A DNA stretch of 64,000 bases. It comes from Saprospiraceae bacterium. GTDB lineage: Bacteria; Bacteroidota; Bacteroidia; Chitinophagales; Saprospiraceae. The position numbers were made by a program, and so were the translations under genes. The notes under the pieces were generated by a model. The model was not told the origin of the DNA, ran no database searches, and was given only the letters and a program-made list of their open reading frames with translations. Shown piece after piece: positions 56,103 through 64,000 of the stretch; position 1 is the stretch's first letter; the number at the start of each line of letters is the position of its first letter. The stretch is from contig JADKBS010000009.1 of assembly GCA_016714985.1 (NCBI GenBank), forward strand, positions 214,623 through 278,622, written 5' to 3'.

Positions 56103-58086
56103 TCAACGGGCTACCACCATTCGCTTAATTTCCCGTCCATGTTCATGTGTAAGTACTACCAAATAAGTGCCGCTATGAAGGTTGCCAGCATCATATTGAA
56201 TTTCGGAATCCAAGTCGTCAGCATCACCACTAAACAGTGTCTCTATAAGTTTACCTGCCAAATCATATACCTGCACGGTAGCTTTGCCAATGGGCATGTC
56301 TTCAGCAAACTCCAATCTTACCAGCCCAGATGTCGGGTTCGGACTAATTTTGAATTCTGGTTTCTGAGCATCAACAATGGGTGTATCCTCTTCCCGATTC
56401 CCTGTTTCATCGCCTGCCACATTTGTACCCAGAAAGGTCAATATCCATCGTTGACAATTCAAGCTATTATCTGTCCACAATTGTACATTCGTGCCAGCCC
56501 AATTGCCACAATCCTGTGCATCAAGGTTTAGGTTCGTGTTGTTTTTGCTCTTAATCTCATAAGACCCATCTGACTGAACTTCGAGCACCCATCTCTGGCA
56601 AATGTTGCTAAAATCATTCATGATTTGGACATTGGCGCCCGCACCTCCACAGTAATAGACATCAAGGTTTAGTCCTATATTATACTTGGCCTTAATCTCG
56701 TAGGAGCCGTCTACTGGTTGGTACTCGAACACCCATTTTTGGCAATCATTGTTCAAATCGTCCCATAGCTGGACATTTGCACCTGCTCCTCCACAATATG
56801 CAGCGTCCAACACTTTATTGGTGCCTTGTCGGGTTAACTTGTAAATGCCGTTGTTGACAATGCCTGTAATCGTTGTGAAAGACCCAATGTTGCTATATGG
56901 ACTAGAACCTCCACTGTTACAAATTCTTTTCAAACGATACTCATACGATGTTGAAGCAATTAATCCTGTTAGGTTATAGTAATGGTAATTTGCATCCAGA
57001 GTATTTACCACCCATGCCGGGCTCCCTACTTGGCGGTGCTCCAAAACTATGTTTTGGGTGTTTGAAGAATTTTGAGTCCAATTGATTTGAGCGCTATTAG
57101 AGGTCACATTGCTATGGTTGATTCCTGTAGGGGTGTTGCAGGTAGCGCCGGACACTATTTCAACGGAAACTGCACTTGATGCACTGGTTTTATGAATAAT
57201 TACCCATGGAGTTGACCCTGTCGAAGACTCAATCCAGATTTTATAACTGCCGGGGTTGGAGGAAATGCTATTCTTGGTAAATGTCAAAGTTTTGGTTTGG
57301 TTGGCAGTAAAAGATTCGCCATTCTTGATTTGAATAACTCCCTACATATTGGTTTGTACTTGTGTAGAGGGCACACCTAAAATTTGAAGTCACCGAAGCG
57401 CTGTGGTTGTTTTTTATATTAACGCTTACTGTCACAGATTGACCTTGCACTATAGGATTGGGCGTTATAGTGATGTTGTTTTCCAACCTATAGCGGCTGA
57501 CCCGGACATATCAGGGTGCATAAATAGAATTTCTAGTTCCGTACGAGCAAGCTGTTATATTGTACTCAGACACATTGCCCGACCCGTTGTTATTGACAGA
57601 CTCTACGTAAGCAACATGCCCTGCATATCCAGTGGCGTTACCGCCGGGATAGCCATCTAAATCCTCTGATGCGTTCCATTGGGCAATAGCTCCTACTGTA
57701 GGGGTTGAACTGACGAGATATCCATTTGCGCTAAGGATGTTATCCCAACGGCAAGCATTGCTTAAACGCTCCGCAGCATTGGATGGGCTACAGTTATTCA
57801 TGTCGCCGTTGCTACCAAACATCGAATTCTTAAAGAAAAAATTGGTACTGGGGGTGCCATTATCTCTATTCATCCGCCACGCAACGTATGAAACACATTG
57901 ATTCTTGTACATAGCCCAAGGGTCTTCACCACAAGAACCAGCATTGGAATTACAAGTCGAACACGCTGGGCTGATGTATGGGTAATCATTCTGTCCAAAA
58001 GATAAACATGCAGATAAAATAATTAGGCAAGTTGTTATAACTTTGATTTTGAGGTTAACTTTGGAAAACCAAATTGAAATTTTCAT
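56103..58086 (-). CDS. Secreted CHAP amidase with fibronectin and ricin-type lectin domains and T9SS end, disrupted
   Basis: Exported protein of about 660 aa starting at 58086 with signal KVITTCLIILSACLSFGQ. The CHAP domain has Cys in MYKNQCVSYVAWRMN, His in GYAGHVAYVESV and Asn in SEYNITACSYG; such domains cleave peptidoglycan amide bonds. An in-frame TGA (57511-57513) follows IYAP, and the same frame continues YVRVSRYRLENNITITPNP. A later break near 57345 (extra G) joins NQYVG to VIQIKNGESFTANQTKTL. Then come a fibronectin III domain (YEYRLKRICNSGGSSPYSN), three ricin-like QxW repeats (CQKWVFEY, CQRWVLEV, CQRWILTF) and a T9SS domain (FKISPNPTSGLVRLEF). Confidence 0.8.
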
Positions 58087-58165
58087 GACGGTTATTTTTA
58101 TTGAAGTGAAAATGGTTAAGATTTGTTTGAAAGCATTCAATTGTTTTCATGTTTTTTTTTGGGCA

Positions 58166-58582
58166 TCAATCCCTGCTCGCCCACAGCGCCTTATCCGTTC
58201 CTTCCACCTCCATCCCCTCCGGCACATAAATCACATACGACACCTTTTCGCAAAGGGAAGCATTGTTGATTTTGGCGAACTGGCGCAGGCGGTAGTCGCT
58301 GAGGTGGATATGCTGGCGGTCGGATTGTGCCATGAGGCGGTATTGGCCTTCGCTGTTCAGGTAGCGGAGTGTTTCGAGGCCACCGTTGTAGAGGCTGACG
58401 GACACTTCTACTTTCAGGGTATTGCCTTTGTATGTTTTCAGTGTGAAGGGCTGGTCAAGTTCGATGCTGAGCGATTTTTCCGTTCTTACAGGCATGGCCT
58501 GCGTGAACGTAGTGGTGGACTGTGCCGAGGCGAAAAACCGATGAGCAACAAGGCGGAAGTAATGATATTTGATTTCATATGT
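58166..58582 (-). CDS. Secreted hypothetical protein, frameshifted
   Basis: Small exported protein of about 138 aa. The signal MKSNIITSALLLIGFS is in one frame, and SAQSTTTFTQAMPVRTEKSL continues in another after a one-base break near 58530. The mature part reads like a short beta-rich domain of the GIN/DUF2807 (putative auto-transporter adhesin head) type (LKTYKGNTLKVEVSVSLYNG, RQHIHLSDYRLRQFAKINNA, KVSYVIYVPEGMEVEGTD). That assignment is tentative. It has no sorting domain. Confidence 0.6.
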   Translation of the reverse strand, partial: TYEIKYHYFRLVAHRFFASAQSTTTFTQAMPVRTEKSLSIELDQPFTLKTYKGNTLKVEVSVSLYNGGLETLRYLNSEGQYRLMAQSDRQHIHLSDYRLRQFAKINNASLCEKVSYVIYVPEGMEVEGTDKALWASRD

Positions 58583-58906
58583 GAGGATTTTTAAGTGATG
58601 ATTTAATTGGCGCTGTGCCGATTGATGATGCAAATATGTCCTCCTGCCCACCCCTCGTGCCGAAGGATGGCCATGTACCAAGCCCCGCTTGCCACGAAGC
58701 CCCGTTTTCCGCCATCAAAATCGAGAAGCGGCAACCTCGGTGCTGATAAGCTGTATAACCCGAATCACCCCTTTCGTGGCTATCGCCGCCCAGTTCATGG
58801 CAAATTTTGAAGGATACGTTGCCGGAAAAGCTACTTTTGCTTCGAAAGCGGTGCTGGATTTGGCTACAGTTTCATGTCCAGGCTCATTGATAAACTAGTC
58901 GTTGCC
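58583..58906. other. Intergenic region, no gene supported
   Basis: About 320 bp between divergent genes. Short open frames on the plus strand are not supported by composition or start sites. Promoters for both sides are expected but none could be assigned. Confidence 0.5.
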
Positions 58907-61900
58907 ATGTCGAACTCGTTACAAATAACTGTTAAACTCGTGTTGCTTTGCTGCTTATCGTGGTGTGGGCAGGCAAGTGCCCAATCCTGCGGCATGGTCG
59001 TGCATGACGCCAAGACGGGTTTGGGCGGCAGCAACTTCCTCAGCATCTTCCAGGACAGCAAGGGGCTGCTTTGGGTGGGCACCTACGGTTACGGGCTAAG
59101 GCGCTACGACGGCAAGCGGTGGGAGAGTTGGTCACAGTCCGAAGGGTTTTTCAACAACAACGTAAGCGATATTTTTGAGGACAAGGAAGGAGGCATCTGG
59201 CTCGACCATAGTACGCACGGCGTATCCCGCTGGAAGGACGGCAAGGTGCAGTCTTTTGATTTTGCGCAGGATACCATTTCCAAGGGCAAGCTTTTCTACG
59301 ACCAAAAAAAGGGGGCTGTGACCATTGTAGAAGGGTTTCAATTTGAGGGGGTTGCCGCTGCCCGCATATTTGAATTTGATTATAAAAAAAGGCGATTTAT
59401 TGACACAAAAGAGAAGGTCGTCATAAATGGCATCCCCAAAGGCTATTCTCATTTACATGCAACAAGGGGTCAAAATAATGAGTGGTGGGCAAATGTCAAC
59501 TACTCAGCAAAGCGGAAATTGGAATTTTATCAGATTAAAAATGGTAATGCCCAAATCTTGAAAGTGCCCAGCAGTGACTACATGGACGAACTTCGGAATT
59601 AACCTAAACCCAGAACTTGGAAAAGCAAATTATCAAAACAAGCAGGGATTTTTCATGCTTGAGCAAAGTCGTTGGGCATTATTGCCTTCCCCTCCATTGC
59701 CATATATTGGCGAAACAAAAAGTGCAGTCAACCTGAAATATACAGGTTGTTCTTATGACCCCAACAGTCATAGTTTTTTTGTGATTTGGGGTTTGATGGA
59801 AGCTGAGCGAGGCGGAAAACGCTACCTGCTTGCCGAATACGACCCCGCCACCATGAAACTGAGGCATACCTTGTTGTTCAGCAGTGAGTTTTTCGGCACG
59901 GTGGCTGCAGGAGGCAGGCAAATCCGAAAAGATGCCGCCGGAACTATTTGGGTGGCGACCTATGCCAACATGATTCGCCTGTTCCCAAACCAGCTCTTTA
60001 TCCCAGAGTCTGCGCCGGGCATGGTAAAACAAGCCGGGGGCATTGCCCAAGCTGGGGATGGAAACCTCTGGGTTGCCTCCAATGGCAATGGCATGGTAGG
60101 CTTTGACGGGGTTTCATTGGCGGAACAGCCCAAAGGTTTGTCAAAAACTGCCACATTCGTTACCAGTGGCTATGCGGATAAATCGGGAAATGTCTATTTC
60201 AGTAGCTCCGTTCCCTATCAGGGCATCCTAAAATTTGATGGCAAAAACCACTGGGAAAACCTCGTCGGCAACAAAAACGTGCTGGGGTATTATATCACTA
60301 ATGACAAAAAAGGGCAATTGCTCTGGGGCACCATGAACAACGGCCTCTGGATTTTGCCAAAAGGAAAGCTGGGCAAGGATACCAGCGATTGGCTCAAAAT
60401 CAATAAGGCGAAAGGGCTTGAATTGGACAACGTGCTGACCGCCCTCGAAGACCGGTATGGCCGCTACTGGATGGGGCGTCTCAGCCAAGGCATTGCCATG
60501 TTCGACCCAAAGCAAAATAAAGTCGTGAACTGGCTGCGCACCCAAGACCCAAAGCATTTTGGCTGTATGAGCATGGCCGAGGACGCCCGTGGCAACCTCT
60601 GGTTCGGCACCGACAAGGGGCTTTGTTTTTTTGAAAACAGGCCGGGCATAGCCCCCGACTTCGATTTAAATGCGGCAATGCAATTGGTCGGCCTTGATTT
60701 CACAGGGCAACTCCCGGTGGCGTCCTGCATCCTTTACGACGCCAATACGCTCATCTTTGGCAACGAGGCTGGCTTTTACCTGCTTGACTTGGCGGCATTT
60801 TACGAATCACCAAGCGGGGTGCTGGTGCGCAGCTTTAATGAAATGAACGGATACCAAGCCGGGGCCGTTGGTCAAAACAGCTTTTTCATAGACCGTGACT
60901 CCTGCCTTTGGATGACGGCCAACGGAGGGGTTGCCCGATTCGATCCCGGTGCCTTGCCGCCTGATTTGGCCATGCCACAAGTGCTATTGGATAGTTTGGT
61001 GGCAGATGGCCGTGTTTTCAGGGATTTCTCCAAGCCAATTAAGTTGGCCGGGGAGCGCTTTATTCAAATCTATTTCCACTCGCCACCCAATCCCCTGTTG
61101 AACGACAATATCCGGTTTGAATACAGGCTCTCGGGCGACAGCACTTGGATATCGGTTCCGCCAAGTGACGAATCTATAACTGTAAGTTTGGATGACTTAA
61201 CTGGAACATAAACCAATTTGGAGTTAAGGACGGTGAAGGACTGGATGTCCGAACCATCGGTGGTTGAGTTCCAATTCCACCCGTTTGGTGGCAAAATCCC
61301 CTGTTTTGGTTGGCAATTATGAGCGCCGTCATCGTATGGCTGGCGTTTATTTGCGTAGGAAAGAAAACAAGATTCACACAACAACTACAAATCGAACGGT
61401 CAAAAATCGAAATCGAGGCAATGGGGAAGAGAAAAACAAGCTACAAAGTGCAGGCCATCGTCAACCAACTCAACCCGCACTTCATCAACAATGCCCTGCA
61501 TTGGCTCGCAAGTCCGCCTGGACGAAGGACGAAGAGGCCGTGGGCGTGGTGGGCAAGCTGTCGGAAAACATCAGCACGGTTTTCAAAAACAGCCGCCAGA
61601 AAAGCTTACCATTCTCCAAGACGAAGTCAAGTTGGCCGAAAACTACCTGTTCATCCAAAATGCCGCTTCGGGATAAGCTCGATTATGAAATGCCAGACAA
61701 GGAAATACTTAATCGTAGAGCTTGGTTATGTCCCCTTGATGATAATCCAAATCCACGTAGAAAACGCAGAGCATGGCATCCCGCAACAAAATGACGGTGG
61801 AGGCAAGGTGTCTATTGGGTTGAGAGAAGACGGGGAATACATCGTCATCCAAATAGAAGACAATGGAGTAGGCCGGGAAGCCGCAAAGAAAATTGGTTCA

Positions 61901-62038
61901 GAAGGCACTCAAAACGGGACCTTGATGCTAAAGGAGTTGGAAACAATCTACAACCTCCAAAACAGGCTGCCAATCTCCCAGCGCTACGAGGATGGAATTT
62001 TCACCGACGAAACAGGTAACCTTACTTGGCAAGGATGA
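58907..62038 (+). pseudogene. Two-component propeller sensor kinase, multiple frameshifts
   Basis: Paralogue in layout of the kinase at 9075, about 1040 aa if repaired. It starts at 58907 with signal VKLVLLCCLSWCGQASAQ. Propeller repeats run to about 60950 (LLWVGTYGYGLRRYDG, NLWFGTDKGLCFFEN). A Y_Y_Y-like part ends near 61200, and a membrane helix follows (LFWLAIMSAVIVWLAFICVG). The kinase core is spread over several frames: QLNPHFINNALHWLAS, AVGVVGKLSENISTVFKNSR, KLTILQDEVKLAENYLFIQN, PLMIIQIHVENAEHGI and IEDNGVGREAAKKI. Breaks lie near 59577, 61200-61260 and several between 61500 and 61720. The N box lacks one residue (VENA-EHG). It probably pairs with the regulator at 62073, either as a decayed gene or an error-rich assembly. 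Confidence 0.75.
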
Positions 62039-62072
62039 TCATCCGAGTACCCAAAGAATACAATTTTGAATT

Positions 62073-63622
62073 ATGAACACATTGAAACTCCGCTGCATCG
62101 TCCTGGAGGACGAAGACGACATCCGCAACTGGTTGGTAAAAAAACTGCAACAGTTCCCCGAACTGGAATTTGTGGGTGAGGCCGCTACAATTGACGAAGC
62201 TTTCCGGCTCATTGCGTCCACGAAACCCGATGCCGCTTTTATGGATGTCAAACTCATCGGGGGCGATGCTTTCACGCTGCTTTCCCGCTTTCAAGCCAAT
62301 GGTTTGCTGATTCCTTATATCGTGATGGCGACAGGCTACCTGGTATGTGCAAAGTGAGACGGCCCCTGAACGATTATCGGCGCTTCGTGGTGCAATATTT
62401 GGTGAAGCCTTTCGTGGAAAATTGGCAGGAAAAACTGCGCAAAGCCATTGATGCGCTGATGGCAGCAAAGCTGAATGATTCCATTTCAATATCAGCTCCA
62501 CCCGTCAATAAAAACGATTCGTCGGCTGGGCATACTTTCGTTCAAAACCGGGGAAACCTGCTCCGGTTGGATTTTGATAAAATCGCCTATCTGGAAGCCG
62601 CAGGGGGCGGAGAAACCCTCGTTGTGACCGATACGGAAACACAACAAGTGGACCTTACCCTAAACAAGTTCCTCGACCTGCTCCCGTCCGACCGTTTTTT
62701 GCGCATCAGCAAAAACAACCTCGTCAATACGGAGCGCATCGTGAAAATCAACCGGGAAGACAGGTCGGTGGAAGTTAAGTGCCTGCCAAAAAACAAGTCG
62801 CTGGGCGTGGGCGACACTTATTATACGGAGTTGATGAAACACCTTCCGCTTGCCAAGGAGCATGGCGCAAAAAAATCACCGCCACCACATCCTGCGGTCT
62901 TGCCGCAGGAGCCACCTGTTTTGCTGGAGCGGGAAATTGCCAGCAAAATCCAAGGATTGCAGGAGGAAAAGAGCGAACTGGTTATCGAAAAGCAAAAAAG
63001 CGACAACCTGTTGAGGAACATCCTGCCCGAAGAAATCGCAGAAGAACTCAAACAAACTGGACAGACGACCGCCCGCAGGTACGACCTCGTCACCGTGCTG
63101 TTTTGCGACATAAAAGACTTCACCCGCTTGGCGGAGCAACTGCCGCCGGAGGAGTTGATTGGCGAAATTGACTGCTGTTTCCGCCAGTTCGATGAAATCG
63201 CCTCTCGGAACGGCATCGAGAAAATCAAGACCATCGGCGACTGCTACATGGCGGCGGGCGGGCTGCCCGTTGCCGATGAGGACAACCCTGTGCGCACCGT
63301 GCGGGCCGCCGTCGAGATGCAGCGCTGGCTGCTGGAACACAGGGCAGCACAACAGGCTGCGGGAAAGCTTGCGTTCGAGGCCCGTATCGGCATTCACACA
63401 GGAGCGGTAGTGGCGGGTGTGGTGGGGCAGCATAAGTTTGCCTACGACATCTGGGGCGATGCAGTCAATATTGCCGCACGAATTGAACAAGCCGGCCAAG
63501 TTGGGAAAATCAATATCTCCGCCGACACTTACGAACATGTCAAACGGCACTTTGCCTGCCGATATGGTGGGACTATTGAGGCAAAGAACAAAGGAGAAAT
63601 GGAGGTTTATTTTGTAGAATAA
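62073..63622 (+). CDS. REC-LytTR-class III adenylate cyclase fusion, one frameshift
   Basis: Regulator of about 516 aa. Residues 1-115 form a REC domain (VLEDEDDIRNWLVKKL, phospho-acceptor Asp in AFMDVKLIGGDAF, Lys in VQYLVKPFVENW), with the frame broken near 62350 between VMATGY and LNDYRRF. The LytTR domain has DFDKIAYLEAAGGGETLVVT and DRFLRISKNNLVNTERIV. After a Pro-rich linker and a coiled coil (EEKSELVIEKQKSDNLLRNI) comes a class III cyclase: metal Asp in VLFCDIKDFTRL and IKTIGDCYMAAGG, adenine-selecting Lys (IKTIGD) and Asp (YDIWGDAVN), and the Asn/Arg pair in AVNIAARIEQ. It should make cAMP and may also bind DNA. It lies next to the 58907 sensor gene. Confidence 0.88.
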
Positions 63623-63835
63623 AGCATCCCTACTTCACGCTAATAATATTAGTAAAATCTTATACGCTTGAGTTGGAAAAGAGGAAAAAGAGTGAAAAAG
63701 TAGGTTCCAGGGCTGATGTGAAACCGGAACAGTAAATGTCACATATCGTTGTAATATGCAAACTTGTCAAAATGCACAAGTCCCCTTTTTCTAACCAAAT
63801 CAATCTGAAACTATGTCAAAATTTTTCCCTTTATC
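63623..63835. other. Intergenic region, no gene supported
   Basis: A 213-bp A/T-rich gap between the cyclase stop and a convergent partial gene. No clear terminator stem or ORF was found. Confidence 0.5.
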
Positions 63836-64000
63836 CTACTTCAAATTAACAACAATCTTTGTACAGTCCAAATACCTACCAACCCAACCAAGGCATCCTA
63901 GTTCATTGCTATCCCAAAAATGCTCCCATCTCGACCGTAACTTTTCTAAGAATTCAAAATACAGTTCTTCAATGAACAGGCGCTTGTTGCTCGACAGGTT
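63836..64000 (-). CDS. Hypothetical protein, C-terminal fragment at window edge
   Basis: Open minus-strand frame of 54 codons from the window edge to a TAG at 63836-63838, reading NLSSNKRLFIEELYFEFLEK, then LRSRWEHFWDSNELG, then RYLDCTKIVVNLK. The composition is protein-like, but no family was recognised, and the N-terminus is outside the window. Confidence 0.45.
   Translation of the reverse strand, partial: NLSSNKRLFIEELYFEFLEKLRSRWEHFWDSNELGCLGWVGRYLDCTKIVVNLK

Noticed and set aside
57511..57513. Selenocysteine or stop-codon reassignment
   Set aside because: Other genes in the window use TGA as a normal stop, and no SECIS-like hairpin or redox motif is present.

Overview
The window looks like the chromosome of a Bacteroidota bacterium, most likely a Saprospiria-type relative. 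The evidence is about ten secreted proteins ending in type IX secretion (T9SS) sorting domains, large repetitive surface proteins (one with the CHU_C/type B gliding-associated C-terminus), two-component sensors with periplasmic propellers, a DUF4295 gene beside rpmG, and TAnnTTTG-type promoter boxes. No phage, plasmid or CRISPR locus is visible. Genes are dense, most intergenic gaps are short, and many gaps are filled with simple repeated words and hairpins.

Layout. 1-8 kb: a frameshifted AAA ATPase cut by the window edge, two paralogous ATP-grasp genes, a large secreted metzincin protease and a LytTR response regulator. 8-12 kb: a small outer-membrane-like protein and a propeller histidine kinase, the probable partner of that regulator. 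12-24 kb: secreted M4 protease, FMN alpha-hydroxy-acid dehydrogenase, UMF1-type MFS transporter overlapping a CAT-like acetyltransferase, moaE and moaD, a soluble TPR histidine kinase, an exported amidohydrolase and an M15 peptidase. 24-30 kb: secreted M14 carboxypeptidase, rplU and an rpmA that carries an unusual HhH extension, ftsY, DUF4295, rpmG, rpmB and tRNA-Arg(ACG). 30-40 kb: two tandem subtilases, a metal/cobalamin-binding receptor, a GNAT, a trypsin-zinc ribbon fusion and a secreted alpha-amylase. 40-45 kb: two aldehyde dehydrogenases separated by a MITE-like inverted repeat, a 50-bp-unit repeat array next to a four-helix-bundle (23S IVP family) gene, a GNAT and a 5'-truncated amidohydrolase. 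45-58 kb: three giant or medium T9SS surface proteins and accessory genes. 58-64 kb: a second propeller sensor kinase, badly frameshifted, followed by a REC-LytTR-adenylate cyclase fusion.

How the genes work together. The main theme is digestion of external polymers: secreted M12-like, M4, M14 and two S8 peptidases, a CHAP amidase and an amylase, all exported through T9SS, with sensor-regulator pairs that may read breakdown products. The second theme is housekeeping translation and targeting (L21, L27, L28, L33, FtsY).

Data quality. At least 19 single-base disruptions, mostly in homopolymers, split otherwise well-conserved reading frames, and they are densest after 45 kb. They look like assembly errors more than natural decay, so frameshifted genes are given here as one feature each with the break described. 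All coordinates of breaks are approximate, and no database search was possible.
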